Assembly (NCBI GenBank): GCA_944472135.2
Contig: CALYDD020000242.1
Coordinates: 1-64,000 of the forward strand
Direction of reading: 5' to 3'
DNA: 64,000 nucleotides
Source: Trichobilharzia regenti
Taxonomy: Eukaryota; Platyhelminthes; Trematoda; Strigeidida; Schistosomatidae
The notes below the pieces were generated by a model. The model did not search any database, was not told the origin of the DNA, and worked only from the letters and a program-made list of their open reading frames with translations. This document shows, in pieces, positions 43,026 to 54,205 of the stretch. Within the stretch, counting starts at the first letter, position 1. Each line of letters opens with the position of its first letter. The translations under genes and the position numbers were made by a program.

Positions 43026-46000
43026 ATACATCTGCGCCATTGACAACGATTTTGAGCCATGTCACCTATTGTCTCCAGCCATTGATTCCTAGAGTCCCGA
43101 GGGCCCCAACCCGGAAGTCTGCATCTCCCTACCTGACTCAGTTTAACTGTCAAGGATTTCATGGATTGATGCCATGTTTTTGTTTGGCCACCACTGGCTC
43201 TTTTCCAACCTGAACCTATGTCAGCTAACAATGCCCGTCGGGGGAGGCGGTGGTTAGGCATGCGCACCACGTGACCTAGCCATCTTAGTCTATGTAACTT
43301 TATAGCCTCGTCGATTGATTTTCCCTGTTTGCCCAACACTCTACGCCTAACGTCAACATTACTTATCTTGTGAAACCACCTAACGTGAGACAGGGATCGC
43401 AGACATCTATGATCGAAAGCAGTTAACCTTTTCATGTTTTCAACTCGTATTGGCCATGTTTCAGAGCCATAGAGAAGGACGGAGTGAACTGATGAGCAGT
43501 ACACACGTCCCTTGGTTGATAACCGGATGTCACACCTACGCCAGAGATGGTGTAAGTCAGCGAAAGCAGCTCGAGCTTTTCGGATCCGTGCTGAGATTTC
43601 ATCGCCAATCAGTCCGTTGGTGCTAATACAACTTCCCAAGTAGGTGAAGTGGTCAACATGTTCTATCACTTCACTCCCTATCACTAAGTTAGGGGTTGAC
43701 GTCGTCCAGTCCTGTAGCAGCATCTTACATTTTGCAGGGGCGAATCGCATGCCAAACATACGAAGATTGCTGCTCAAGGTGTTCAGAAGACTCTGCATTT
43801 TTTCAGCATCCTCCCCTAACAGGACTATGTCATCTGCATATTCTAAGTCCATTAGATTATTCCCTGGTAATAAGTCGATTCCTAAGTCACTACGTTCAGT
43901 TAAGGATACTTCCGTTAGCATATCTTTGACGAAGTTAAACAGAAATGGGGAGAGTGGACATCCCTGTCTGACACCACTGGTTGTTACCAATTCAGATGAC
44001 AATTCCCCATAAGCCCTTACACGGCTACATGAGTTTGAATAGAGTGCCTTGATTAGTGCAATGTACTTTCTTGGCACTCCCTTCACAGTCAGACATTGCC
44101 ATAGTACGTTTCGATCCACGGAGTCGAAGGCCGCCTTCAAATCAAGAAATATGGCAATTGTTGGACGCCGAAAAGTGTGTCTATGTTCTAGAATCTGTCG
44201 GAGAGTGAAGATATGATCTATGCACCCTCTACCTGGTCTAAAGCCTCCTTGATTTTCCCTCGTCTGTTCCTCCCGAGTTCTGTTTAGTCTGTGCATGATT
44301 ACTGAGCCTAGGATTTTAGAGACTATGTTCGTTAGGCTGATCCCTCTGTGATTATCACACGAGGACTTGTTTCCCTTCTTGAATATCGGTATAATAAGTG
44401 ACTTACCCCAGTCTGATGGAACTTCCTCTGATTCCCAGACTTTGCCTAGTACCTCAGTTAATCTACAAACTAGTATGTCACCCCCATATTTAAACACCTC
44501 CGGAATAATTCCGTCGGGTCCTGCCGCTTTGCCTCGTTTCAAATTACTGATAGCTTTTGTAACCTCACCTACAGACGGCGGACCAGTGTCTATATCCCAT
44601 TCGGGTACGTGGTGGATGGCAAGGAGGTTCAGTGTGGCTGTAGGCAAGTTAAATTGTTCCTCAAAGTGTTCTTTCCAGCGTTCAAGGCGTCTATCCTGAG
44701 AGCTAATTATAGTGCCATTTTTCTCAGAAATAGTCTCACTTATGAATTGCCTTCTCCCACCCGAATCTGTGATGAGTCTAAAGAGTTGCCTAGTGTTGCC
44801 TATCGCCGATGCTTTTTCCATCTCTTTTGCCTTTGTCACCCACCACTGTTCACGGTCCTTGCGGAGACTTTTAGTAAGTTTCCTCTTGTGCAGCTTTCGC
44901 TCCTCATTGAATTCGGAGCTCGCCGGAATAAGTCTTCTAGCATCTATCAGTTCGGATGAGGCAGTCGAAATCCAGTGGTTTTTACTCACCTTTGGATTTG
45001 CCTTATTCACAGCTTTTACAGTTGTATCTATGGCTGCCTGGATATTTTTCCAAGCTTCTTCAGGGTGAGCACAGCTGTCGAACACAGATATGTGTTTAGC
45101 TAGTTCTTCCTGAAATACGGATTTAGTTTCCTGATCGAGCTGGGGACGTGATGGTTTTACCGCCAGCTGTTTCCTACGTCCGTTCAGTCGTAAGCACACC
45201 CGAGCGCGGACCAGTGCATGGTCGGTATCTACGCACGTGTTCCAGAAGGAGCGACAATCTCCTACCGACCCACGCCAACGATAGCTTATTGCTATGTGGT
45301 CTATTTGTGTCCAGCGTTGGTTAGATGAAGGGGGTCTCCAAGTCAAACAGTGTCTCTCCTTGTGTTTAAAGTTAGTGCTTACAAGAAACAAATGATTATC
45401 AGAGCAGAACTGTAGGAGACGGTCACCGTTGTCGGTTCGCTGGCACGGAGCTCCATAGGTGCCACCGACATCCTTCTCAGATTGACACAATTTCCCTACT
45501 TGAGCGTTAAAGTCACCAGCTAGAACGACTATGTCTGAGCGTTTAGCCTTTCTCACCAAACTAGACAGCTTTTGGTAGAACTCATCCTTCGTTTCATCTG
45601 AACTGCAGTCAGTGGGGGCGTAGGCGGAGATTACGAAAAGGCATCGGCGAGTAGTGCAGTCCTTCCTCCTTCTTACTGATCCGTTCAGACGGACAGCACA
45701 CATTCGGCTATCTACCGGGATCCAGTCAAGCAATGTCTTTTCTGCCCTAGTACTCAAAGCTATCCCTACGCCAGCTAATCCTCGTGAACTAGCTGTGGCA
45801 TCTCCTGACACCCTCAAGGTGAATTTTGCAGATTCAACCTGTTGGCCGGGTGGGGTTAGGTGAATAACCACACTTGGGTCTTGTATGCGTGTTTCTGAAA
45901 CACAGCATACATCAATGGCTCGTGATGCCAGGGTCTTGGCTAGTGATGCTTGTTGTCCTATTTGGCAAAGTGTCCTAACATTAAGAGCTCCTATATGAAA

Positions 46001-46602
46001 TTGGTGGCGCGGCTTTAAGAGGCTGTCGGTGGTGATTTTTTGGCTTCCATCGTTTTTAGTGGACGCAGAGTGGAGAGGAAGTGGAGAGCTATCAAGTCGA
46101 GGAGTTGCATCAGTGGAAGGAAGGCAAGATGATAGAGATGAAGATGAAGACAAAGATGAGTGAGTAATAGAGAGGTTTCGTGTGCATTTCGGATTGTGAG
46201 GGCGATTGTTACTTCCCGGCTGCCCACACCGTGGAAGTTGGTTGCGTGACCGCAGAGCCCAGGGGACAACTGCTTGAGGCCGGTCACACGCGGCCTGTTT
46301 TTGTTCGTTCTTTTTTGTTTGGTGTGTCTCAGTAGCAGATTTATCACTCCTGCCCTGTGACACGGCAGCAGGAAGCGCGGTCGTTGTTAATCCGGGCCAC
46401 GGCCGATCCGGCATGAAATTTTGTGATTTTGTATTGGACATGATGTTGGATTGGGTAGCTGCTTTTTGTTTAACCGCTATCCAAACAACCTGCCTGGCAT
46501 GGTAGTACCTCAAGAGACATAAGTCTCAGCCAGTATAGCTTGAATAGATCATTGCGGTGTTCAAGCCCGACCACCACGTCAAGGTAGCAGCTTTCGGTCG
46601 GG
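42840..46602 (-). mobile_element. RTE copy M4, complete
   Basis: Full-length minus-strand element between P4 and palindrome 5. Confidence 0.88.
43013..46441 (-). CDS. RTE endonuclease-reverse transcriptase, intact (M4)
   Basis: Complete frame with all motifs. The 3' half matches M3 (Asn744, Gly756, Cys829). The 5' half carries Asn102, Pro168 and Gln314 like A0 and M1, so the two halves have different nearest relatives. Confidence 0.86.
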   Translation of the reverse strand: MSNTKSQNFMPDRPWPGLTTTALPAAVSQGRSDKSATETHQTKKNEQKQAACDRPQAVVPWALRSRNQLPRCGQPGSNNRPHNPKCTRNLSITHSSLSSSSSLSSCLPSTDATPRLDSSPLPLHSASTKNDGSQKITTDSLLKPRHQFHIGALNVRTLCQIGQQASLAKTLASRAIDVCCVSETRIQDPSVVIHLTPPGQQVESAKFTLRVSGDATASSRGLAGVGIALSTRAEKTLLDWIPVDSRMCAVRLNGSVRRRKDCTTRRCLFVISAYAPTDCSSDETKDEFYQKLSSLVRKAKRSDIVVLAGDFNAQVGKLCQSEKDVGGTYGAPCQRTDNGDRLLQFCSDNHLFLVSTNFKHKERHCLTWRPPSSNQRWTQIDHIAISYRWRGSVGDCRSFWNTCVDTDHALVRARVCLRLNGRRKQLAVKPSRPQLDQETKSVFQEELAKHISVFDSCAHPEEAWKNIQAAIDTTVKAVNKANPKVSKNHWISTASSELIDARRLIPASSEFNEERKLHKRKLTKSLRKDREQWWVTKAKEMEKASAIGNTRQLFRLITDSGGRRQFISETISEKNGTIISSQDRRLERWKEHFEEQFNLPTATLNLLAIHHVPEWDIDTGPPSVGEVTKAISNLKRGKAAGPDGIIPEVFKYGGDILVCRLTEVLGKVWESEEVPSDWGKSLIIPIFKKGNKSSCDNHRGISLTNIVSKILGSVIMHRLNRTREEQTRENQGGFRPGRGCIDHIFTLRQILEHRHTFRRPTIAIFLDLKAAFDSVDRNVLWQCLTVKGVPRKYIALIKALYSNSCSRVRAYGELSSELVTTSGVRQGCPLSPFLFNFVKDMLTEVSLTERSDLGIDLLPGNNLMDLEYADDIVLLGEDAEKMQSLLNTLSSNLRMFGMRFAPAKCKMLLQDWTTSTPNLVIGSEVIEHVDHFTYLGSCISTNGLIGDEISARIRKARAAFADLHHLWRRCDIRLSTKGRVYCSSVHSVLLYGSETWPIRVENMKRLTAFDHRCLRSLSHVRWFHKISNVDVRRRVLGKQGKSIDEAIKLHRLRWLGHVVRMPNHRLPRRALLADIGSGWKRASGGQTKTWHQSMKSLTVKLSQVGRCRLPGWGPRDSRNQWLETIGDMAQNRCQWRRCIQSL

Positions 46603-47300
46603 TCACACTTCACATATTTTCAGAAACCTGTACGAAGCTATACGAAGCAGTATTTTCAGAACGAAATGGCTACTTGGTTTCCCGATTCTACCGTCGGTGA
46701 AAAGCGAACTCTAATCCACAATCTCCTAATGAGGCTACGCGAAAGTGTCGTGAATGAGACAGCAATGCGGCAATGACAATAGTTTTCTGCTTCAAAGATC
46801 ATCCGGTCTCTTTGTATATATGTATATATGATATACGTGTACTATTTTACTTCTGGTGTTGTTTCAATGTCGTAGATTTGAAACATTATCTATGCCACCC
46901 AGCCATAGGTAACAAATAACCCAATATCAGATATTTTTTACTAATTTTTCACACTTCATTAGTAAAATATATCTGAGATTGGGTTATTTGTTACCTATGG
47001 CTGGGTGGCATAGATAATGTTTCAAATCTACGACATTGAAACAACACCAGAAGTAAAATAGTACACGTATATCATATATACATATATACAAAGAGACCGG
47101 ATGATCTTTGAAGCAGAAAACTATTGTCATTGCCGCATTGCTGTCTCATTCACGACACTTTCGCGTAGCCTCATTAGGAGATTGTGGATTAGAGTTCGCT
47201 TTTCACCGACGGTAGAATCGGGAAACCAAGTAGCCATTTCGTTCTGAAAATACTGCTTCGTATAGCTTCGTACAGGTTTCTGAAAATATGTGAAGTGTGA
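46603..47300. repeat. Palindrome 5 (centre 46951.5) with two SENP-type terminal exons
   Basis: Exon copies at 46624-46776 (plus) and 47127-47279 (minus). The minus-strand copy is the one nearest to, and in the same orientation as, the upstream host exons at 50.6-60.5 kb. Confidence 0.92.
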
Positions 47301-50300
47301 CCCGACCGAAAGCTGCTACCTTGACGTGGTGGTCGGGCTTGAACACTGCAATGATCTATTCAAGCTATAATGGCTGGGAAGTATCAATCGCCCTCACAAT
47401 CCGAAATGCACACGAAACCTCTCTATTACTCACTCATCTTTGTCTTCATCTTCATCTCTATCATCTTGCCTTCCTTCTACTGATGCAACTCCTCGACTTG
47501 ATAGCTCTCCACTTCCTCTCCACTCTGCGTCCACTAAAAACGATGGAAGCCAAAAAATCACCACCGACAGCCTCTTAAAGCCGCGCCACCAATTTCATAT
47601 AGGAGCTCTTAATGTTAGGACACTTTGCCAAATAGGACAACAAGCATCACTAGCCAAGACCCTGGCATCACGAGCCATTGATGTATGCTGTGTTTCAGAA
47701 ACACGCATACAAGACCCAAGTGTGGTTATTCACCTAACCCCACCCGGCCAACAGGTTGAATCTGCAAAATTCACCTTGAGGGTGTCAGGAGATGCCACAG
47801 CTAGTTCACGAGGATTAGCTGGCGTAGGGATAGCTTTGAGTACTAGGGCAGAAAAGACATTGCTTGACTGGATCCCGGTAGATAGCCGAATGTGTGCTGT
47901 CCGTCTGAACGGATCAGTAAGAAGGAGGAAGGACTGCACTACTCGCCGATGCCTTTTCGTAATCTCCGCCTACGCCCCCACTGACTGCAGTTCAGATGAA
48001 ACGAAGGATGAGTTCTACGAAAAGCTGTCTAGTTTGGTGAGAAAGGCTAAACGCTCAGACATAGTCGTTCTAGCTGGTGACTTTAACGCTCAAGTAGGGA
48101 AATTGTGTCAATCTGAGAAGGATGTCGGTGGCACCTATGGAGCTCCGTGCCAGCGAACCGACAACGGTGACCGTCTCCTACAGTTCTGCTCTGATAATCA
48201 TTTGTTTCTTGTAAGCACTAACTTTAAACACAAGGAGAGACACTGTTTGACTTGGAGACCCCCTTCATCTAACCAACGCTGGACACAAATAGACCACATA
48301 GCAATAAGCTATCGTTGGCGTGGGTCGGTAGGAGATTGTCGCTCCTTCTGGAACACGTGCGTAGATACCGACCATGCACTGGTCCGCGCTCGGGTGTGCT
48401 TACGACTGAACGGACGTAGGAAACAGCTGGCGGTAAAACCATCACGTCCCCAGCTCGATCAGGAAACTAAATCCGTATTTCAGGAAGAACTAGCTAAACA
48501 CATATCTGTGTTCGACAGCTGTGCTCACCCTGAAGAAGCTTGGAAAAATATCCAGGCAGCCATAGATACAGCTGTAAAAGCTGTGAATAAGGTAAACCCA
48601 AGAGCATTATGAGGAGCAGTTTAATTTGCCCACAGCCACGCTCAACCTTCCGAGCATCCAACACCTCCCAGAATGGGATATAGACACAGGTCCTCCGTCA
48701 CTAACTGAGGTTACTAAAGCTGTCACCAATCTGAAACTAGGCAAAGCAGCGGGACCTGATGGAATGACTCCAGAGGTATTTAAGTACGGTGGAGACAGCT
48801 TACTGTCCGGATTAACTGAGGTACTAGGCAGCGTCTGGGAATCAGAAGAAGTCCCATCGGGTTGGTGTAAGTCACTGATTATCCCCATATACAAGAAGGG
48901 AGACAAGTCTTCCTGTGATAATCACAGAGGGATTAGCTTGACTAATATAGTATCTAAAGTCTTAGGCTCAATAATCATGCGTAGACTGAGTGGTGCTCGG
49001 GAAGCACAAACACGAGAGAGCCAGGCAGGCTTTAGACCAGGAAGAGGGTGTATTGATCATATCTTCACCCTCCGACAGATTCTAGAACATAGGCATTCCT
49101 ACCGGCGTCCAACAGTCATTATATTTCTTGACCTAAAGGCAGCATTCGACTCTGTCGATCGGGAAGTTCTCTGGAGATGCTTGGCTGTAAAGGGAACTCC
49201 AAGAAAATATATTCCACTGATTAAGGCACTCTACTCGTACTCATACAGCCAGGTGAGGGCTTACGGCGAGCTGTCATCTGAACTGATGACGACCAGTGGT
49301 GTCCGTCAAGGATGCCCATTATCTCCTTTTCTATTCAACTTCATCATAGATGTGTTAATGGACTTAACCCTAGGTGACTTCAGCGATTCAGGGATTGACT
49401 TGCTACCTGGGAATAATCTCGTTTACTTGGAATATGCAGACGATATAGTCCTTCTAGGCGAAGACGCTGACAAAATGCAGAGTCTTCTAAACACCTTGAA
49501 CAGCAATCTACGAATGTTTGGCATGCGATTCGCTCCCGCCAAATGCAAGATGATGTTACAGGACTGGACTACATCGACGCCTAGTTTAAAAATACGAAGT
49601 GAAGTGGTAGAGCACGTTGACCGCTTCACTTATTTGGGAAGTACCATCAGCCCCAACGGGCTGATCTCTGACGAAATCTCAGCACGAATACAAGGGGCTC
49701 GTTTCGCATCTGCCAGTTTACGCCGACTCTGGCGTAGACGAGATGTTCGACTATCGACCAAAGGGCGGGTGTACTGCTCATCAGTCCGCTCCGTCCTCCT
49801 TTATGGTTGTGAGACCTGGCCACTGAGAGTGGAAGACATGAAAAGACTAGCTGCCTTTGATCATAGGTGCCTGCGTTCTATTTCCCGTGTAAAGTGGCAT
49901 AATAAGGTGAGCAACATGGAGGTTAGGCGTAGAGTTCTAGGTAAACAGGGGAAATCAATCGACGAAGTCGTGAAGCTACATCGACTGAGATGGTTAGGAC
50001 ATGTGTTACGTATGCCAAGTCATCGCCTCCCTCGACGAGCTATATTAGCGGATATAGGGTCAGGCTGGAAAAAAGCTAGCGGCGGTCAAACAAAAACTTG
50101 GCATCAGTCAATGAAATCCACAACAGTTGGTCTTAGCCACGTAGGAAGGTGCAGACTTCCAGGCTGGGGTCCTCGGGACGGTAAAAATCTATGGTTGGAA
50201 ATAATTGGTGACATGGCTCAAAACCGTTCTCAGTGGCGCAGATGTATCCACTCCCTGTGACTTATGATCTTCAATGAAACTGTTTTGTATTTCTTTATTA

Positions 50301-50444
50301 CTCCTTTGTCTCACACCTCTGCTCACTGTTTCTATTATGCTTTTCTTGTACTTTCTTCTCTTGCTTCGCGTGCTACACGGAATGTGGCGACTTGAACTTC
50401 CCCACATTTGTGCAAAGTTCTATGTTGAAAACAGACAAACAGAC
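47301..50444 (+). mobile_element. RTE copy P5 with two internal deletions, intact 3' end (subfamily A)
   Basis: Starts at the 5' hairpin and ends at the (GACA)-type 3' end near 50444. It lacks about 310 bp near 47378 and about 320 bp near 48601. Unlike P1-P4 it continues past the GTGACTTC point, so no M-type element interrupts it. Confidence 0.88.
47440..50260 (+). pseudogene. RTE endonuclease-RT broken by deletions (P5)
   Basis: The first deletion removes the N-terminal region. The endonuclease frame (47440-48612) is complete through TDHALV but runs out of frame at the second deletion (KAVNKVNPRAL). The RT frame (48626-50260) then carries [47 protein letters not shown], the thumb and the C-terminal [20 protein letters not shown] block to the stop. 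The middle sequence (DTAVKAVNKV, NLPSIQHLPEW) matches A0, suggesting that A0 and P5 are the two arms of the founding palindrome. Confidence 0.85.
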
Positions 50445-50473
50445 CACGTCAAGGTAGCAGCTTTCGGTCGGGC
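50442..50473 (-). repeat. 32-bp RTE 5'-end fragment, inverted against P5
   Basis: Reverse complement of the RTE 5' terminus (GCCCGACC...GACGTGGT). It is joined tail-to-tail to the P5 3' end and abuts the broken SENP exon. Confidence 0.8.
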
Positions 50474-50515
50474 TGCTCGAAGTACAAGTACAATTTCCTT
50501 AATTATTATTTTCAG

Positions 50516-50636
50516 TAAATTTGATTATAAGTCTGCTGGATCTGTTGATGGTATAACATTGACGAAAAGTGATCTTCAGTGTCTTGAACCTGGAGCTCTT
50601 ATAAACGATGCAATAATAAATTTTTATCTGAAATAC
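50516..50636 (+). pseudogene. Inverted copy of the Ulp1-domain exon
   Basis: Mirror copy of the exon at 50637-50772, including the TTTTCAG acceptor at 50513-50515. It is on the wrong strand for the gene. Confidence 0.65.
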
Positions 50637-50772
50637 TTGCTCGAAGTACAAGTATTTCAGATAAAAATTTATTATTGCATCGTTTATAAGAGCTCCAGGT
50701 TCAAGACACTGAAGATCACTTTTCGTCAATGTTATACCATCAACAGATCCAGCAGACTTATAATCAAATTTA
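50637..50772 (-). pseudogene. SENP6/7-like exon Z: start of Ulp1 catalytic domain, broken
   Basis: After an ATTATTTTCAG acceptor (50773-50775), the exon encodes GITLTKSDLQCLEPGALIND followed by AIINFYLKYLYFEQ. This is the signature opening of the Ulp1/C48 protease fold: a (V/I)T...DL..L..G..LND..I.FYLKYL pattern typical of SENP6/7. The catalytic His, Asp and Cys would come from later exons. Its first base completes a codon begun by the last two bases of the exon ending at 52575. Coding stops at FEQ because the sequence runs into an inverted duplication and then RTE sequence. SUMO proteases cut SUMO from target proteins, mainly in the nucleus. The family call rests on motif memory; the splice phase is seen directly. 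Confidence 0.72.
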
Positions 50773-50796
50773 CTGAAAATAATAATTAAGGAAATT

Positions 50797-51577
50797 TCAA
50801 ATAGTAGTCGTCTTATAAAATCTTTAGATTAGAGCAAAACAAAAGTCATATTTACTGAATACAACCCGCATACACACTAGATAACAAGATTTGCTTCATT
50901 TGTGAGCATTGATCAACGTTTTATGCGACTGACTGATCGTAAGCAACTTTTACTTCACAGGGGAATCAATATACACTGACTTCTTCCATAAAATGCTACT
51001 ATTGTGTAAAATATGCCAATCCATCCATCCATGCAGAAGAGCTTACCTGTTTCATACCTCCTAATTGTCTCCCCAACAATAGAACATGAATCTTAATCAC
51101 CTGAAACCATTTCCAAACGATAAAAATGAAGGCGCCTTAGTTATCCGTTCATTTTCGGCATAATAATTCGTCTAATAATGCAAGCTGTCAGTAGATATAA
51201 TAAATATCTGAGCTGTCAAATGATACTAGGGATCTGCGAATACGAACAATTGAATTTCACACTAATATGTACACTAAAATATTTTAAGAAATATAAAACA
51301 CAAGAACTTGAGTCCTGTGGTATTCAACACTATGTCGCTTCACTCATAAGACAGTGAAACAATATCAAGCAACTGATATTATAACAAACAGAATTTATCG
51401 TCATAATACTGGTCACCATGATTACTCCAAACATACATCTGTGGAATTCCACTTGACACATTCAGAAACAATAAATTGTGTTCTAAGAGTCATGCGGTAA
51501 GCAACAGTTCTACTCTGATATTTCTAATGAACAAGTCAATAAAGTGAGAAGATAATACACTTTTATTTCCTCAAACA
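50797..51577. other. Intron-like AT-rich sequence
   Basis: No coding frame, RNA gene or repeat recognised. It lies inside the predicted 1.8-kb intron between host exons (52574 to 50773). Confidence 0.5.
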
Positions 51578-51590
51578 TATTTCAGGCTTG

Positions 51591-52013
51591 CCCGACCGAA
51601 AGCTGCTACCTTGACGTGGTGGTCGGGCTTGAACACCGCAATGATCTATTCAAGCTATACTGGCTGAGACTTATGTCTCTTGAGGTACTACCATGCCAGG
51701 CAGGTTGTTTGGATAGCGGTTAAACAAAAAGCAGCTACCCAATCCAACATCATGTCCAATACAAAATCACAAAATTTCATGCCGAATCGGCCGTGGCCCG
51801 GATTAACAACGACCGCGCTTCCTGCTGCCGTGTCACAGGGCAGGAGTGATAAATCTGCTACTGAGACACACCAAACAAAACAGAACAAACAAAAACAGGC
51901 CGCGTGTGACCGGCCTCAAGCAGTTGTCCCCTGGGCTCTGCGGTCACGCAACCGACTTCCACGGTGAGGGCAGCCGGGAAGTAACAATCGCCCTCACAAT
52001 CCGAAACCTCTAT
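51591..52013 (+). mobile_element. 3'-truncated RTE 5' fragment with TSD-like flanks
   Basis: The first ~420 bp of the array RTE, with a small deletion at a CGAAA repeat near 52003. It is flanked by TATTTCAGGCTTG (51578-51590) and TATTTTAGGCTTG (52011-52023), 12 of 13 bases identical. It includes a 95-codon frame (51680-51967) that matches the RTE N-terminus. LINE insertions normally lose the 5' end, so a fragment with only the 5' end is unusual. Confidence 0.75.
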
Positions 52014-52023
52014 TTTAGGCTTG

Positions 52024-52574
52024 AGTGATTAGTAGATAATAGTTAAGGTTGACAACCATAAGTTGTGTAACCTGAAAGCTTGCTTTCATGTAAAAAGTTC
52101 TATGCTACAACATTCGTAATTGTTTTCAGTAACACCTGTCAAGTGATGCTCATGACTCGATAGTGATAATGAAAACTAGTCATTTATTTGACTAAATGAT
52201 ATAAGCAATACGCATCCCATACTTTTATGAAAAAAGAGGGGAAAGATCTTAAACACGATGTTGCCTATTGTGGTTGATGTAGACAGTTTCAAATGTCATA
52301 TCACGTTAGCTATGTTAAGAGTCCGAGAATCCCGATGTAAACAGTAATTTAGCAACATGCTGGTTTGCAAGTATGTTGGATAGTAAGGAGTGAAATTAAG
52401 TTAAAATCTAAGTAATGTGAGCAATGTGAGGTGGTCATCAGTGGCTGTGAAGACGAACACTCAACATTTTAAGGAAAGGCAAAGTATCAATCACTTTAGG
52501 CAACTAGTGTAGTTTTGTATTGGCTACCGAAATGACTAACTGCTTTCTAAGGCACAAAAAAAAGTTTCACTTAC
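52024..52574. other. Intron-like sequence
   Basis: AT-rich, no recognised feature apart from the splice donor GTAAGTG at its end (minus strand, first base 52574). Confidence 0.5.
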
Positions 52575-52696
52575 AAGGAGTCTTCGTCACAATTCGTAGT
52601 CGATTCTGCTTGCACATTATCACTGGGAGGTTGAGCGGCCACATTAGAAGTATTTTCTTCATGTATTATAATTAACTCGTCACATTCCTCGTCCAA
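52575..52696 (-). CDS. SENP6/7-like exon Y, acidic, with candidate SUMO-interacting motif
   Basis: A 122-nt exon on the minus strand between a pyrimidine-rich TTTTTCCCTGAAG acceptor and a GTAAGTG donor. It encodes LDEECDELIIIHEENTSN and then an acidic, Ser/Thr-rich stretch ending in DEDS. The core LIII flanked by Asp/Glu is a textbook SUMO-interacting motif layout, which fits a SUMO protease. It starts in phase 0, matching the exon ending at 54206, and ends with two bases that are completed by the first base of exon Z. The exon is short and its sequence low in complexity, so family evidence is contextual. Confidence 0.62.
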
Positions 52697-53231
52697 CTTC
52701 AGGGAAAAATAAGTCGTTGAATTAGACAAATCGTTGTGAACAAATATAAATGGATATGTGATCAACACATAAAAATACAATTTTGTTTAAATTCTTAGTA
52801 AATTACACCTAATTTTTTAAGTATTCTAATGAAAATTTGATGTTAATTGGAGAAAAGGAGAATAAATATATAATTGGCAAACAGTTTGGGAACCTACATA
52901 AAAATATAGGACTACAGTTCCACTAAACCTTGTTGTCGTCAGTAAAGTGAACTAATCTTAAGATATCGATCGACTAAATGAACCATTTGTCAACTGATAA
53001 AATTAATTCAACGACAAACAGTAAAGTGAAGTTAATTCCTCGTCTAAAGCTCATTAAATATTGACCTTAGCAAACCACGACGTTGCATTGCAGTCCCTGT
53101 TGTCTTGTCCTATAACAGTTTAAAGATACAGTGTTTGACCTCAGTTGTTCAGAACACACATTTTTCATCTACCAGACTGGACTGTGAGGATTGTGAGAGA
53201 TGAAAATACCACCCAGTTGTCCGGATTCAAG
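52697..53231. other. Intron-like sequence
   Basis: AT-rich, no feature recognised. Confidence 0.45.
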
Positions 53232-53301
53232 TAGGTGGGGCGGAACTCGAACCCACGACTAACAGACTGTAAGTCTAGTGCCCCAGCCAATGAGGCACTC
53301 A
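53232..53301 (-). repeat. tRNA-derived SINE head or tRNA pseudogene (Val-like anticodon TAC)
   Basis: On the minus strand there is an A-box-like TGGCTGGGGCA (53279-53289), an anticodon arm AGA-CTTACAG-TCT (anticodon TAC) and a perfect B box GGTTCGAGTTCC (53242-53253). The acceptor stem pairs poorly and non-tRNA sequence follows without a break, which fits a tRNA-derived SINE better than a working tRNA. Confidence 0.55.
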
Positions 53302-53527
53302 TACATATATAATGAACTGTAAAATGCACAATCTTGAAAACCCGATGAAAAATTTAATTTAATACAATAAGGTTGTGATACACTATCTAAGGTGACTGAA
53401 ACATTCGGTACGTGAAGCCGATCTCTCTTAAACTACAATTTCAAGTGCAGTGGAAAAGACTACGAGGACATAGTACCAGGGTAAGAAGACTTAAACTTTA
53501 ATAAGGACTTAATGTATTTGATAGAAC

Positions 53528-53840
53528 ATAGAGAGTGGATGCACCCGCGTCCTTAAGGACGATTTTGAGCCATATCACCGATACCCTCCAGGCAACCCGA
53601 GGACTCCATCCAGGCAGTCTACATCCCTCTACGTGGCTCAAAGCAAATGTCAAAGTCTTCGTCAATCACTCTTGGGTTTCCATTTGGCAAATCCCCACTC
53701 TTCCAACAAAACCCTATATCAACTACGATTGCTCGTAGGGGAAGAATGTAGTTCGGCATGCAACATGTTCAAGTCATCTCAATAGGTGTAGCCTCACAAT
53801 ATCTCCCTTACCTACCACTACATTTAACCTCAAAATAGCC
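53528..53840 (-). mobile_element. Old RTE 3' fragment
   Basis: Diverged match to the C-terminal coding end of the array RTE (starting at the GAGAGTGGATGCACC counterpart of the stop region), with indels and stops. 5'-truncated. Confidence 0.75.
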
Positions 53841-54205
53841 ATAAAACTTCGGCACCTTGGTAGAGTATAACTCCATTGTAGATAAGATTTGATTTTGATA
53901 AATCACAGTGTTATACAGTAATATTAACTAATGACATTTCGAGCACAAACTACTGCTCATAATCACATGATTTTATACCATATTACACCACACTTCACAA
54001 GGACCATAGAACATACATCTCCAGTACTGTGAGCTTGATATCAACGTGTCTTAAAAAAATATTTTCAAGCTACTAGACTTCTCAAAATTTAGGAGCGCAT
54101 AAACCATGAAGCTATGCCACTAACTTTTCGGCTAAAAATGAGTACGTTTTAGAACTCAGTATATGAGGACTACTCATAAAATAGGCACAATAATCTATAA
54201 CTTAC

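Larger units (their letters stand above)
14144..50444. repeat. Tandem palindromic RTE/SENP-exon array, period about 7.17 kb
   Basis: Ten near-identical RTE copies alternate in orientation: A0(-), P1(+), M1(-), P2(+), M2(-), P3(+), M3(-), P4(+), M4(-), P5(+). Spacing between equivalent points is 7178 bp (unit 1) or 7172 bp (units 2 and 3). Adjacent 5' ends are joined by ~700-bp palindromes made of non-RTE sequence that carries a host exon. The outer copies A0 and P5 keep their own 3' ends, while P1-P4 are cut at the same base where M1-M4 begin. Units differ by only scattered substitutions, so amplification is recent or homogenised, or partly an assembly product. Confidence 0.9.
50474..50796. 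repeat. Inverted duplication of a host exon, with 17-bp direct repeats
   Basis: 50492-50638 is the near-perfect reverse complement of 50652-50796 (centre 50644). The 17-bp TGCTCGAAGTACAAGTA occurs at 50474-50490 and again at 50638-50654, so the inverted copy sits between direct repeats. Confidence 0.9.

Noticed and set aside
47297..47578. 93-codon ORF bridging the P5 deletion as a new gene
   Set aside because: It is created by the 310-bp deletion and reads RTE in a non-coding frame.
50189..50407. Small ORFs on the strand opposite RTE copies (for example 72, 87, 110, 118 codons, repeated in every unit)
   Set aside because: They are antisense or frame shadows of the endonuclease-RT genes and recur only because the elements recur.
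14144..50444. Evenly spaced repeats suggesting a CRISPR or rDNA-like array
   Set aside because: Units are 7.17 kb and encode RTE proteins; no short repeat-spacer pattern and no rRNA sequence.
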